This document shows, piece by piece, positions 24,563 through 33,608 of a stretch of DNA of 64,000 bases. How positions within the stretch are numbered: the stretch's first letter is position 1; every line of letters starts with the position of its first letter. Under the pieces are notes generated by a model. It was given only the letters and a program-made list of their open reading frames with translations. It was not told the origin of the DNA and ran no database searches. The translations under genes were made by a program, and so were the position numbers. This DNA comes from Candidatus Enterousia intestinigallinarum (GTDB lineage Bacteria; Pseudomonadota; Alphaproteobacteria; Rs-D84), in the NCBI GenBank assembly GCA_944407095.1, contig OX097180.1, forward strand, positions 124,001 to 188,000, written 5' to 3'.

Positions 24563-24593
24563 AATAAAAAAACCGCCCAAGCGGACGGTTTTT
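24563..24593 (-). terminator. rplY terminator
   Basis: Minus-strand AACCGTCC-GCTT-GGGCGGTT hairpin (one mismatch bulge) followed by a long T-tract. Confidence 0.75.
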
Positions 24594-24611
24594 AATTTGC
24601 AATAACCGATA

Positions 24612-25241
24612 TTATTTCTTGGCATCGGCGGCCGGTGCAGCAGCTGCAGCTGCGGCAGCTTTCGGTGCATCTGTTTCATCCGGCATTTTACCACCGATTG
24701 TCGCAAACGCCAATTCCGCCTGGTGCAGGCCCAGTTCAACGCCCGCCGGCAAAACCAAGTCGGTTCCGTGTACTGCATCACCAATGGTCAGGTTGGTCAA
24801 ATCAATAGTGATTTTTTCCGGAATATCGTGAACCAATCCACGCAGCGCAACCTTACGAACCGCAAAGTTCAACACGCCGCCCAGTTTTAATCCCTTTGAT
24901 ACTTCGGCATTTACAACCTCGACCGGGACGCTGACGTTGACCGGCTTTTTAACATCGATACGCTTAAAGTCCGCGTGAACAACCCGGTCTGTTACTGGGT
25001 GATACTGAATATCCATCAGCATTGCGTCTTCGTGGCCGTTGGCGGTTTCAATTTCGAACAGTTTTGTACGCAAACTGGGTGTCTGCAACAGCATTTCAAA
25101 ATCGCGGCCGTTCAGTTCAATCGCGACCGGCGCCTTTTTTTCGCCATAGATGACGGCGGGGATATTCTTGTTCTTGCGAATGCCACGTGCGGCCCCCTTG
25201 CCGACACGCCCGCGAATTTCTGCATTTAATTTAATAGCCAT
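24612..25241 (-). CDS. rplY: Large ribosomal subunit protein bL25/Ctc
   Basis: 209 residues, the long CTC form with an N-terminal 5S rRNA-binding L25 domain (LNAEIRGRVGKGAARGIRKNKNIPAVIYG, given here only as family landmark pieces LNAEIRGRVGKG and IPAVIYG) and a C-terminal TL5 beta domain (VNVSVPVEVVNAEVSKG, VHDIPEKITIDLTNL). It binds 5S rRNA in the central protuberance. The last ~20 residues are Ala-rich. Usually next to pth, which is absent here. Own promoter at 25308-25336. Confidence 0.95.
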   Translation of the reverse strand: MAIKLNAEIRGRVGKGAARGIRKNKNIPAVIYGEKKAPVAIELNGRDFEMLLQTPSLRTKLFEIETANGHEDAMLMDIQYHPVTDRVVHADFKRIDVKKPVNVSVPVEVVNAEVSKGLKLGGVLNFAVRKVALRGLVHDIPEKITIDLTNLTIGDAVHGTDLVLPAGVELGLHQAELAFATIGGKMPDETDAPKAAAAAAAAPAADAKK

Positions 25242-25307
25242 TTTTAAGTCCTTACGTTGTTTATTTTTTTGTTGTTACGTGACCTCCAAGGGTGCCACGC
25301 GGGCCAT

Positions 25308-25336
25308 ATTATTTACTAAAACAGTTGAAAAATCAA
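25308..25336 (-). promoter_or_regulatory. rplY promoter
   Basis: Minus strand -35 TTGATT (25331-25336), 17-nt spacer, -10 AATAAT (25308-25313), just outside the rsmD 3' end. Confidence 0.5.
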
Positions 25337-25341
25337 GGTTT

Positions 25342-25905
25342 TTATTCGCCGCCACGACGTAAAATTAAAAATCGTGCCCGACCGTATGTCTTATCACGTA
25401 AAATATCCCAACCATCGGGGGCGGATACGGCATTTACGGCTTCTTGTTCCCAAATCAGAATTGTCCCTGGGCGCACACGCCGCGTAACCGCGCGTACAAA
25501 CGCCGCGCCAACGTCTGCCGCATCATACGGCGCATCAACAAAAATCAAATCGGCTGTGGCACCATATCGCTTTACCGCCATTGTTGCGTCAATCTGTTCG
25601 GTTGTTGCAGAATTATCTATGTCCAACGCAGCCAAGTTACGACGCACAGTTTTTATTGATTCTGGGGCGATATCCGTAAATATTACGCGTGCATTTGGAT
25701 ATCTGGACAGACATTCTATGCCAAACGCGCCACTGCCTGCAAAAGCGTCCCAAACCGTAAATTCGGCATCGGCATCAACCAATCCAGACGCTATAATATT
25801 AAACAGCGCCGCACGCGCCCGATTTTGCGTTGGTCGCGCACCACGCGGCAAATACAATTTACGCCCGTGGAAACGTCCTGAAATAATTTGCAATTTTGAA
25901 TCCAT
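25342..25905 (-). CDS. rsmD: 16S rRNA (guanine-966-N2)-methyltransferase RsmD
   Basis: 187 residues. RsmD methylates G966 of 16S rRNA with S-adenosylmethionine. Motifs: RISGRFHGRKLYLP-type N-terminus (IISGRFHGRKLYLPRGARPTQNRARAALFNI seen in parts), the SAM site WDAFAGSGAFGIECLSR and VIFTDIAPESIKTVRRN. The catalytic NPPY/DPPY-type motif reads DAPY (LIFVDAPYDAAD), with Ala replacing the first Pro, a mild deviation. Its start overlaps the upstream region of the divergent tadA gene by very little; the two genes share an ~17-bp promoter gap. Confidence 0.93.
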   Translation of the reverse strand: MDSKLQIISGRFHGRKLYLPRGARPTQNRARAALFNIIASGLVDADAEFTVWDAFAGSGAFGIECLSRYPNARVIFTDIAPESIKTVRRNLAALDIDNSATTEQIDATMAVKRYGATADLIFVDAPYDAADVGAAFVRAVTRRVRPGTILIWEQEAVNAVSAPDGWDILRDKTYGRARFLILRRGGE

Positions 25906-25922
25906 ACGCTAAAGTGTACATT

Positions 25923-26381
25923 ATGAGATTTATGAAGCAAGCCATAAATTTGGCAATCCGTGCAAAATCACACGACGACGTGCCAATCGGCGCGGTTATT
26001 GTCCGCGACGGTCAAATAATCGCCCGTGGTGAAAACCGTGTCCAGAAATGTAAAAATCCAATTTTACACGCTGAAATTGTTGCGATAAATCGTGCGTGCA
26101 AAAAACTGGGGACAAAATTTTTAGATGATTGTGACATCTATGTTACATTGGAACCGTGCGCAATGTGTGCAACGGCGATTTCATTGGCACGAATACGCGG
26201 CGTATATTACGCAGCCACGGACGAAAAGGGCGGCGGCGTCACCCACAACGCAAAAATATATGAAACAGACCGGCACCTGTGGCGCCCAACTGTGACCCAA
26301 GTTCCAGAATATGCAGCCGAATCAGCAACACTGCTGCGCGAATTTTTCGCTGCACGACGCAAAAATAAAAACGGCGAATAG
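25923..26381 (+). CDS. tadA: tRNA-adenosine deaminase TadA (nucleoside deaminase)
   Basis: 152 residues from the ATG at 25923; an ORF start at 25896 would overlap rsmD. Zinc deaminase fold with the catalytic HAE motif (ILHAEIVAINRAC) and zinc-binding EPCAMC (TLEPCAMCATAISLARI), plus DDVPIGAVIVRDG near the start. TadA makes inosine at the wobble position of tRNA-Arg(ACG). Guanine deaminases share the fold, but the length and N-terminal motif favour TadA. The start codon lies only a few nt after a plausible -10 (TAAAGT, 25911-25916), so the leader is very short. Its stop codon is inside the terminator at 26366-26398. Confidence 0.92.
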   Translation: MRFMKQAINLAIRAKSHDDVPIGAVIVRDGQIIARGENRVQKCKNPILHAEIVAINRACKKLGTKFLDDCDIYVTLEPCAMCATAISLARIRGVYYAATDEKGGGVTHNAKIYETDRHLWRPTVTQVPEYAAESATLLREFFAARRKNKNGE

Positions 26382-26398
26382 AATTCGCCGTTTTTTAT
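26366..26398. terminator. Bidirectional terminator tadA/gpmI
   Basis: AAAAACGGCGAA-TAGA-TTCGCCGTTTTTT hairpin that includes the tadA stop codon in its loop. Confidence 0.85.
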
Positions 26399-26399
26399 A

Positions 26400-27875
26400 T
26401 CAGTCAACCAAACTGTGCCCCGACATATCAGACGGCTGTGGTACCCCCAACAGTTTTAACATCGTCGGTGCAATGTCCGCCAATCCACCGTCACGTACCG
26501 TATGCGGCGTATTTGACACAACAATAAAGTTCACCGGATTTGTTGTATGCGCCGTCCAGGGCAGGTTGTTTTCATCATCCCACATTTTTTCGGCATTTCC
26601 GTGATCCGCGGTAATTAAAACAGTTCCACCCAATTCCAGCACCGCCGGCACCAATCGCGCCAACTGTGTATCCAGGAACTCCATCGCGCGTATTGCCGCG
26701 TCTTCTTTGCCAGTATGGCCAACCATATCGCCATTTGCATAGTTCAAAATAACGACATCAAATTGTGACAACTTCGTCAGCAAAGCGTCTGTGATTTCGC
26801 GCGCGGACATTTCCGGCTTCAAATCAAACGTTGCAACATCGGGTGACGGAATCAGAACTTTTTCACCACCGGCAAAATTTATATTACGTTCCGCGTCAAA
26901 GAAATACGTGACGTGGTTGTATTTTTCGGTTTCCGCGATACGCAACTGCGACTTGCCATTTGCCGCCAGAACATCGCCCAGTGTATTTTCAACCGCCACA
27001 TCTGGCAACAGGGCGGGGCATAACTCGTTCAACCCTTCGCCATATTGGGAAAAGCACAACATCTTTGCACCGGTTTTCAAAATTGCGCGAACAATCTGGC
27101 GTGCGCGGTCACTGCGGTAATTACCGAACAAGAATCCGTCGTTTGCACTGATTGGCGCATCACCATCAATCACAGTTGGGCGGATAAATTCGTCAGTTTC
27201 GCCACGATTATATGCCGCACGCAGAGCTTCATCTATGCTCTGTGCACGATATTCGGATTCGGCGCACGCGATTGCGTCAAACGCCAACTGTGTGCGGTCA
27301 ATATTCTGATTTCTGTCCATTGCATAGTACCGCCCAGACAGGGTTCCAAAAAACGCGCGCCCGTCCGCGAAATATGGCGCCAACGAATCTTTTATCATTG
27401 CAACATATTCGGGGGCGGACTGGGGCGGAGTATCACGACCGTCCGCAATAAAATGAATACACAACCGTAATCCGGCATCCAGAATCCGACGTGCAATAGT
27501 CATCATATCGTGAATGTCGGCGTGAACACGTCCGTCTGACATCAGTCCTGCCAAATGAACAATTCCGCCATCTTTACGCACGGATTCGATAAATGTGCGC
27601 AGCGGAATATTTTCGTCCCAGTTTTCCAACTGAAACCGGCGCAAGAACTGATTTACCACACGTCCTGATCCAATTGTGATGTGTCCGACTTCGGAATTTC
27701 CCATTGTTCCGTCGGGTAATCCGACCGCCGGTCCACTGGCATCCAGGTGTGAATGCGGATACTTACTCAACAATTCTTCGAAAAACGGCATATTAGCCAT
27801 TGATACGGCGTTGTGCGGCCCACGTGGTGCAATACCGACCCCGTCCATAATACATAATACAAGCGGTTTTGTCAT
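26400..27875 (-). CDS. gpmI: Phosphoglycerate mutase, 2,3-bisphosphoglycerate-independent
   Basis: 491 residues from the ATG at 27875 (AAAGGAAATT precedes it); the open frame extends 52 codons further but those are Phe-rich non-family residues. GpmI interconverts 2- and 3-phosphoglycerate in glycolysis with two Mn ions. Seen are the N-terminal CIMDGVGIAP, the phosphoserine loop MGNSEVGHITIGSGR, HLAGLMSDGRVHADIHD, IADGRDTPPQSA and the C-terminal metal motifs LNYANGDMVGHTG and LITADHGNAE. Monocistronic with a promoter at 27908-27936. Confidence 0.98.
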   Translation of the reverse strand: MTKPLVLCIMDGVGIAPRGPHNAVSMANMPFFEELLSKYPHSHLDASGPAVGLPDGTMGNSEVGHITIGSGRVVNQFLRRFQLENWDENIPLRTFIESVRKDGGIVHLAGLMSDGRVHADIHDMMTIARRILDAGLRLCIHFIADGRDTPPQSAPEYVAMIKDSLAPYFADGRAFFGTLSGRYYAMDRNQNIDRTQLAFDAIACAESEYRAQSIDEALRAAYNRGETDEFIRPTVIDGDAPISANDGFLFGNYRSDRARQIVRAILKTGAKMLCFSQYGEGLNELCPALLPDVAVENTLGDVLAANGKSQLRIAETEKYNHVTYFFDAERNINFAGGEKVLIPSPDVATFDLKPEMSAREITDALLTKLSQFDVVILNYANGDMVGHTGKEDAAIRAMEFLDTQLARLVPAVLELGGTVLITADHGNAEKMWDDENNLPWTAHTTNPVNFIVVSNTPHTVRDGGLADIAPTMLKLLGVPQPSDMSGHSLVD

Positions 27876-27907
27876 AATTTCCTTTCCCCTTACATTTTTA
27901 CGGCAAA

Positions 27908-27936
27908 AATGTATCACAACAGTTTTTTGATTGCAA
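27908..27936 (-). promoter_or_regulatory. gpmI promoter sharing its -35 with the xre promoter
   Basis: Minus strand -35 TTGCAA (27931-27936), 17-nt spacer, -10 TACATT (27908-27913). TTGCAA is its own reverse complement and is used as -35 in both directions. Confidence 0.6.
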
Positions 27937-27959
27937 AAGAAAAAGAAAAATTGTATAAA
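27931..27959 (+). promoter_or_regulatory. xre promoter sharing its -35 with gpmI
   Basis: -35 TTGCAA (27931-27936), 17-nt spacer of A/G, -10 TATAAA (27954-27959). Confidence 0.6.
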
Positions 27960-28006
27960 TTCATTGTGTGGGTATAGGAAGTATTTCATAATAAGAGAGA
28001 AAAAAA

Positions 28007-28423
28007 ATGAGTGGAAAACCTTTTCAGCCAACAGCTGTTGACGAGCATATTGGTCAACGTGTACAACTGCGTCGTGTTATGATGGGGCTGTCACAAAAAG
28101 ATTTGGCGAAAATATGTGGTGTAACATTTCAACAGATTCAGAAATACGAAAGTGCGGGCAACCGTATTTCCGCATCACGCCTGTTTGAACTAAGCACGGC
28201 GTTAGAAACCCCGATATCGTTCTTTTTTATCGGTCTGCCGGGGTATATGCCGGAACCGAACCGCAGTGGTCGCATACCCCAACGTGTATCAGAACAGAAA
28301 TCCAATGACCCGCTGTCAAAAAATGAATCTTTGCAGTTGATAAATTTATATTGGAAACTGCCAAATGATGAACAACGCAAAACCATTATGGATATGTTAC
28401 GGGCATTAAACGGCGTTGAATAG
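28007..28423 (+). CDS. XRE-family transcriptional regulator
   Basis: 138 residues. A lambda-repressor-like helix-turn-helix at about residues 15-70 (IGQRVQLRRVMMGLSQKDLAKICGVTFQQIQKYE in parts: LRRVMMGLSQKDLA, GVTFQQIQKYESAGNRISASRLFEL) is followed by a short C-terminal region. The FQQIQKYE/NRISASRLFEL signature is shared by a widespread alphaproteobacterial XRE group often annotated only as HTH regulators. Target unknown; it diverges from gpmI with a shared -35 hexamer, so it could affect gpmI. Ends in the terminator at 28441-28470. Confidence 0.92.
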   Translation: MSGKPFQPTAVDEHIGQRVQLRRVMMGLSQKDLAKICGVTFQQIQKYESAGNRISASRLFELSTALETPISFFFIGLPGYMPEPNRSGRIPQRVSEQKSNDPLSKNESLQLINLYWKLPNDEQRKTIMDMLRALNGVE

Positions 28424-28440
28424 ATATAATAAAAAATTAT

Positions 28441-28470
28441 AAACACGCCCCGAATTTTCGGGGCGTGTTT
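28441..28470. terminator. Bidirectional terminator xre/envelope operon
   Basis: AAACACGCCCCGAA-TT-TTCGGGGCGTGTTT, a 14-bp stem. Confidence 0.85.
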
Positions 28471-28476
28471 ATTATA

Positions 28477-29766
28477 TTATTGACGTATCAAAGATGTTAC
28501 TGTGTTTGATAACTGAATTGTTTGCGGTACGGAAACTGCCTGTTGCAAAGTGAATCCCGACGACCGTAATACAAACGGTGAAGTTGTGCTGACACCATTT
28601 TTTACACAATCTGAATATGCCTCTGCCTCGGCAATCATCCAGCATTGGTTATTCAACGGTGTTTCCTTTGATTGACCGGTACCATACTGCATTGTGGTCT
28701 TATCATATCCGGCCGCCGCAACACAGTAATTTGTTGACGGGGAATCTGCGTCAAATATATATCCAATATCACACTGAATACAAACACCACCGTCCGGTGA
28801 CGCACCACCACGCAGATTTTCCGTACACGGTTGGCACGTTCTGTCCGCTGATGACGGGAAAGCATAACCCTTTTCACGACATTTGTATGTATAGCATCCC
28901 ATATTGTCGTTAAATTCCAACATCATTGTTGCTTCATCAAATCCATTGCTGGGCCAGTTTGAACACGTCTGGGTCAGGGCACACGCCGCTTCGTCAATGG
29001 CGACACAATCATTACCCGCCGCATTGGCAGTATAACCATTTTTGCACAGCAATGTCGCTTCGCCCGCGGGCCAACCATCAATACCACCGCGTTTACTTTT
29101 CCACCCTTCGCGACGTGCACGAATAACATATGGTGTTGCCCAAACACCGTGTCCGCTGGCCAACCAGTCAGATACAGCCAAAATCATATCGTGTTCCTGA
29201 CCTTTATTCACACCACAGCCCTGATATTCATTCCAATGAAACATTGGTATAGCATCTTCAAACTGCGGTTCACGCGCCATAGTTAAATTATTAAAATCAT
29301 CGCGACGTATTAGTGTAGAATCACACCCAGTTGGGGCGGAATCCTGACAACCTTCGCCACCAAATCCCGGTTTGCACAGCCAATAACACGTTTGTGCCCC
29401 CTGTGCTGATTCCGCATACAATGTCCAGGCGTTGCCTTTTTTCTTTTTTTCGGCATAAATAGTCGTTGGACAGAACCGTGCGCCGTTTTCATTTACCTCG
29501 CGCGCGACCAACATTAAAATCCCCATATCATCGACCAACACACATTGCCCCGGGGAATTTGCATCAATACTATAATTTCCCTTACAGGTATCCTTGTATC
29601 GGCCGATTGTCGCATTCCCCAAATTAGAACCTTGGCAATAACTCATTATCGGGTTTTTCCAACTGCCTTTCAGATTGTTTATTTGAACACCACCACCGGC
29701 AATCGCAACACACGGAATTATTTGTGCAACCAATAATGATAAAAATATGTTTCGTATATTTCTCAT
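28477..29766 (-). CDS. Cys-rich secreted protein
   Basis: 429 residues from the ATG at 29766, which starts a signal peptide (MRNIRNIFLSLLVAQIIPCVAIAGG). The mature protein has ~25 Cys, among them EGF-like spacings (CYWLCKPGFGGEGC, CKNGYTANAAGNDCVAIDEAAC, CQPCTENLRGGASPDGGVCIQC). That arrangement resembles disulfide modules of extracellular proteins. No enzyme motif. It is the last gene of a minus-strand envelope operon, 13 nt after the 838-residue protein gene, with only a weak ribosome-binding site, so translation may be coupled. Confidence 0.78.
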   Translation of the reverse strand: MRNIRNIFLSLLVAQIIPCVAIAGGGVQINNLKGSWKNPIMSYCQGSNLGNATIGRYKDTCKGNYSIDANSPGQCVLVDDMGILMLVAREVNENGARFCPTTIYAEKKKKGNAWTLYAESAQGAQTCYWLCKPGFGGEGCQDSAPTGCDSTLIRRDDFNNLTMAREPQFEDAIPMFHWNEYQGCGVNKGQEHDMILAVSDWLASGHGVWATPYVIRARREGWKSKRGGIDGWPAGEATLLCKNGYTANAAGNDCVAIDEAACALTQTCSNWPSNGFDEATMMLEFNDNMGCYTYKCREKGYAFPSSADRTCQPCTENLRGGASPDGGVCIQCDIGYIFDADSPSTNYCVAAAGYDKTTMQYGTGQSKETPLNNQCWMIAEAEAYSDCVKNGVSTTSPFVLRSSGFTLQQAVSVPQTIQLSNTVTSLIRQ

Positions 29767-29779
29767 TTTAATTACCCGT

Positions 29780-32296
29780 TTATTCCGCAACATAACATAC
29801 GGAGTTTTCATAATATCCGCCCATCAGTTCTTCACACTGTGCACGATACCATTCATCGGTAAATGTGCATTCGTCACGCGACAAATCATATGATGCAACC
29901 GGTGTTTCCAATCCGTCATTATAATCCAGGCAACGCAACATTGTCGTATTTTCAACACAGCGCCCCCAATCGGTTACTTCATTACCACCATACACCTGTC
30001 TATAGAACCCAGACAGCAAAGTTCCATTGCCGCTGACACGACTGTCAACAACGTTAGTAACACTGTCATCGTCATCCATCCAGTACCCATCCAATTCTTC
30101 ACAGGTTTCCATCAACTGGTAATCCAGTTCTTCCTGGATATCGTCTATTGCACGACTTATCTGGTCACTAACCTCTGTGATAAACGCCTCACCAGAACTG
30201 GTCGGATCCGCACAATTTTGCTCTGCAAAGTTCTGAATTGATTCTTCCAATTCATCCGGGCTCATATTACGGCAGTTCCACGGATAGCCCATTTCTCCAT
30301 CATCCGGGGTGCACAAATCCGCCAGATAATTATCAATCGCGGTTTCGCAGCCCTCGGTAATACGAACGGTATCAACCGTATCAACAAACGCCAACAAAGC
30401 GGTTAAACCACACCGGTCTGCGGCAGCGGTACCGGTTAAACTGCTGCTGTTATTACCAGTACCAGCAACTAGTTTTCCATTACCATCAAACTGACATCCC
30501 GATGTATCACCATACAGGGAAGCACAGGCAATAACCTGATCCTGGCACATTGAACGTGCAGCATACGCACTGATTGCACCGGTATATTGCGATGTAGTAT
30601 TGTCAAAATCCTGCAACGCGCCAGTTTGCGTATCATAACATTCGGCCATAGTGCTGACACAGGACATTTTGACTTCTTCTATTTTTTCATCCTGTGCCTG
30701 TGCGATTTCAATCAGGGCCTGGCGCTTAAATTCTTCCCATACAATGTCAGATATATCACGACAGGTATCTAATGCACTTTCTGCAAACATACGTTTGTCG
30801 TCCAAAAATGTATTAAATTCCGGATTTGAACTCAATACATCACCAGCGTTACTGGCATTTACCCCCGGCAGTAATATCATATTCGTCAATTCAAACAAGC
30901 GCGGTGAATAAATCGGCTCACCCGTACTTTGGTTGATATATGCCCCGGTATAGTCCAAACAACGTTGATAATTCGGACCACAGGCCGTATCCGCCTGAAT
31001 AGCGGAACGAACATTTGCGATACATTCGTTCACGTCGGCGGAATTATGTGATTGATATTCTTCCAGACGGGCTTCACGCAGGTATTTTTCCGCCGTACGT
31101 ACAGTTTGTTCCAATCCCTCTTTTTGAGAATTTATATTTTTCTCATACAGGTTGCAATCCTGTGTAATCATAATGCTGTACGCGCTGCGCGCCATTGTCA
31201 AAACGGCATTATTCTCGCAAGAATCTGCGATTAAATCCAGACATTGTTTGCTGGCCTCGTTATACAAATCCTGGCCGGTCAGGGTGGACAAATCAACCCC
31301 CGTTGACGTATCAAATATAGAACTGCCAGAATCGCCCCAAATATCACCCAAGTCAGATGTAAAATCAACCGTCAACAGCCCCAGCGAAGTCCCCGACGAA
31401 CTGGATGACGAAGATGATGAACTGTTTCCAGACAACAAATCACTGATTTCCGACAACATATTTGCCGCGGCACTGGCGTCACGTTTGATTGCATTTTCCC
31501 CCTCGGTCGCGGTGTACATTGCGGTAACTTCTTCGGCCGTCAGATTGACCGCTGTCAGATTATTATCCTGGAACTGCGCCAACAGGTTTAATGCCTGGTC
31601 AATCGCGTTTTCCGTATCACGAAATTCATCATATCGGGCACTGCACACGCATCTGCGGTATGTGTCATTTGCATTTGCACAAAACTGATCCATACAGGTT
31701 GCATACGCTTCACGACATTCTGCATAACCGCCCCCAATGGCAGAAATATCTGTAAAGACCGCTGTTGCACGCGCGGTTGATGCACGCGACGCACCAACAA
31801 CGGAATTAGTCGATGCCGCACGCGCCGTACTGGCCGGATTATGCGTTGCGCCACGCACGACATTTGACGATGCCGCACGCGATGTGGTTGCACTGCGTGC
31901 CGCAGTTGCTGATGTCGGAATCGTCTGACGAATTGTGCCACTGCGCCCGGTGACAACATTTGTTGCCGATGGCATAATATTTGCCGAACGCGCCACAGTC
32001 GTGCTGGGGCGTGATGTTGCACTGCGCGACACGGTTGTTGCCGCCGCACGTCCTGAAACAGTTGATGTCGTTGTCGGTGTTGTACCCGACGTTGCAGCGG
32101 AATTTACACGCACAACGCGACTGCTGTTTGCGCGCGATGTTGCACCGGTGGCCGCGTCCGATGTCGCAGTCGTAACAGACGCCGTGGACGAGCCACGTGG
32201 ATTTGGTGCCTGTTCAGCCAACGCCGGCCAGCACAGTGCCAACACCGACCAAAAAGCAAGTGAATATTTGCAAAAATCAGCAACGCGTTTAATCAA
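29780..32296 (-). CDS. Large secreted protein with Ser/Thr/Ala/Arg-rich region
   Basis: 838 residues. Signal peptide about residues 1-27 (ending CWPALA). Residues ~30-190 are low-complexity Ser/Thr/Ala/Arg with repeated ARSAT/SRAAS/TTVSRSA units. A globular part begins with GYAECREAYATCMDQFC, which has regularly spaced Cys, followed by a coiled-coil-like stretch. A run of ten Ser occurs at about residues 289-298. The rest has many Cys pairs in helical context (CRDISDIVWEEF, CVSTMAECYDTQ, CQDQVIACASLYGD, CETAIDNYLADLC) and an acidic end. Probably periplasmic or surface-located, function unknown. Upstream gene lies 60 nt away. Confidence 0.8.
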   Translation of the reverse strand: MIKRVADFCKYSLAFWSVLALCWPALAEQAPNPRGSSTASVTTATSDAATGATSRANSSRVVRVNSAATSGTTPTTTSTVSGRAAATTVSRSATSRPSTTVARSANIMPSATNVVTGRSGTIRQTIPTSATAARSATTSRAASSNVVRGATHNPASTARAASTNSVVGASRASTARATAVFTDISAIGGGYAECREAYATCMDQFCANANDTYRRCVCSARYDEFRDTENAIDQALNLLAQFQDNNLTAVNLTAEEVTAMYTATEGENAIKRDASAAANMLSEISDLLSGNSSSSSSSSSSGTSLGLLTVDFTSDLGDIWGDSGSSIFDTSTGVDLSTLTGQDLYNEASKQCLDLIADSCENNAVLTMARSAYSIMITQDCNLYEKNINSQKEGLEQTVRTAEKYLREARLEEYQSHNSADVNECIANVRSAIQADTACGPNYQRCLDYTGAYINQSTGEPIYSPRLFELTNMILLPGVNASNAGDVLSSNPEFNTFLDDKRMFAESALDTCRDISDIVWEEFKRQALIEIAQAQDEKIEEVKMSCVSTMAECYDTQTGALQDFDNTTSQYTGAISAYAARSMCQDQVIACASLYGDTSGCQFDGNGKLVAGTGNNSSSLTGTAAADRCGLTALLAFVDTVDTVRITEGCETAIDNYLADLCTPDDGEMGYPWNCRNMSPDELEESIQNFAEQNCADPTSSGEAFITEVSDQISRAIDDIQEELDYQLMETCEELDGYWMDDDDSVTNVVDSRVSGNGTLLSGFYRQVYGGNEVTDWGRCVENTTMLRCLDYNDGLETPVASYDLSRDECTFTDEWYRAQCEELMGGYYENSVCYVAE

Positions 32297-32355
32297 ATTT
32301 TACATCTCTCTTTTTGCATTTTATCATTTTTTGGATAGTTTAATCAACACCCAAT

Positions 32356-33012
32356 TTATTCTATGCAACAATTTACCGCATTTTTTACCCAGTCACCCAA
32401 ACGACGCACCGCCGACTTAGATTCTGCAACGGTCGGCGCCTTTTCCGGCACGGTTGCAGATGTCGGCTTTTCCGCGTCAACTACACATTTTGCATATACG
32501 TCTGGCGCAATTTTTTTAACCCCGGTCAAATCGATTAAATCCATATTGATGCCCCAGAACAAAGAATACAGTTCATATGACTTGTTAAACAAATCATATG
32601 CATCACGGGTATTACCAGCGGATAGCGCCTTGGTTCCAACTTCCATAACACGCATAGACGCAGCCAACAAATGCTTGGAAATGCACCATACTTCGCCATT
32701 TTCGGCCGATGATTTTTTAACGATACGACTCATTAAATCCTTGCGCATATCGCGAACAGTATTTATCAAATCGTAAAAACCGGTTTTTTGCGTTTTTGCG
32801 CCGCTGAAAAAGAAATGTTCTTCCAGTGAAATCAGGTTCATCAGCGCGATAGACAAATCCTGGTCTGATGATAAATCCAACGGATTTACTTTTTTAGATG
32901 CATCAACACGCGCCACCATTTCTTCCAGTGTCATTTTCGCTGCGCGATTTGACTTTTTATTTGACGCCTTTGCGGCCGCTTGTTTTACCGTTTTTTCAGA
33001 TTTTTTTGCCAT
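32356..33012 (-). CDS. Helical hypothetical protein with Lys/Ala-rich N-terminus
   Basis: 218 residues from the ATG at 33012 (GGAAGGAAAATT before it). Residues 1-32 are Lys/Ala/Ser-rich (KTVKQAAAKASNKKSNRAAK). The middle is alpha-helical (LSIALMNLISLEEHFFFSGAKTQ, LINTVRDMRKDLMSRIVKK, HLLAASMRVMEVGTKAL) in the style of the HEPN-like or four-helix domains, but no catalytic motif is seen. The C-terminal 45 residues are Pro/Val/Ala-rich. Cytoplasmic by sequence. Located 26 nt after the CPVC membrane protein gene in the same operon. Confidence 0.75.
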   Translation of the reverse strand: MAKKSEKTVKQAAAKASNKKSNRAAKMTLEEMVARVDASKKVNPLDLSSDQDLSIALMNLISLEEHFFFSGAKTQKTGFYDLINTVRDMRKDLMSRIVKKSSAENGEVWCISKHLLAASMRVMEVGTKALSAGNTRDAYDLFNKSYELYSLFWGINMDLIDLTGVKKIAPDVYAKCVVDAEKPTSATVPEKAPTVAESKSAVRRLGDWVKNAVNCCIE

Positions 33013-33038
33013 AATTTTCCTTCCTTTCAAAAATCAAA

Positions 33039-33548
33039 TTACATTGTAATCAGCCAGAACACGATTGTCGCCACAATCAAAAACGACAGTGGAACAACAA
33101 CCTTTTGAAATGCGAACTTTGCGTGACCGCCGTTGTCACGTTTAATTTTGATATACCAACGCGCGCCCAGATAAAACGCGATTGTTCCAACGATAATACC
33201 CAACAAGAACTTATCAATTCCCCACAGTGTCGCCGCGCCAAATTCCACACTGGGCAACGCATAAACCAACCCCAGCAGTCCGTAATAGAATACGAACGGC
33301 ACAACAATCTGCCAGAAAGCACTTTTTACATTATGCTTTTTCAACCATCCGGCCGTCCAGAAAAACAGCGACAATGTCAATCCACCGGCCCAGATTCCGG
33401 TAATAACATCATCAACCCCCAGCAAACGCATACCTTCCAACCCAGCGCCAACCGCAACCGTGCACACCGGACAAACCGCCATTGCCGCCGGCATAATCAT
33501 CAACATCGCCAACGCCGCAAATCCCAACTGTGAAATAACTTTTTTCAT
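33039..33548 (-). CDS. CPVC-motif membrane protein
   Basis: 169 residues. A hydrophobic N-terminal segment ends in AAMA-VCPVCTVAVGAGLEGMRLLGVDDVITG-type sequence, with a CPVC motif at residues 25-28 at the periplasmic face, and about four further transmembrane helices (GIWAGGLTLSLFFWTAGWL, AFWQIVVPFVFYYGLLGLVYAL, FLLGIIVGTIAFYLGARWYI, VVVPLSFLIVATIVFWLIT). The CPVC pair next to a membrane helix recalls thiol-redox or metal-binding membrane proteins; similar proteins occur in diverse bacteria but uncharacterised. First gene of the envelope operon 33548-28477. Confidence 0.75.
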   Translation of the reverse strand: MKKVISQLGFAALAMLMIMPAAMAVCPVCTVAVGAGLEGMRLLGVDDVITGIWAGGLTLSLFFWTAGWLKKHNVKSAFWQIVVPFVFYYGLLGLVYALPSVEFGAATLWGIDKFLLGIIVGTIAFYLGARWYIKIKRDNGGHAKFAFQKVVVPLSFLIVATIVFWLITM

Positions 33549-33608
33549 ACCTTTCCCCTGTATTTATATATCAGTTTTTATAATCGTACACAAATTCATA
33601 TTATTCGG

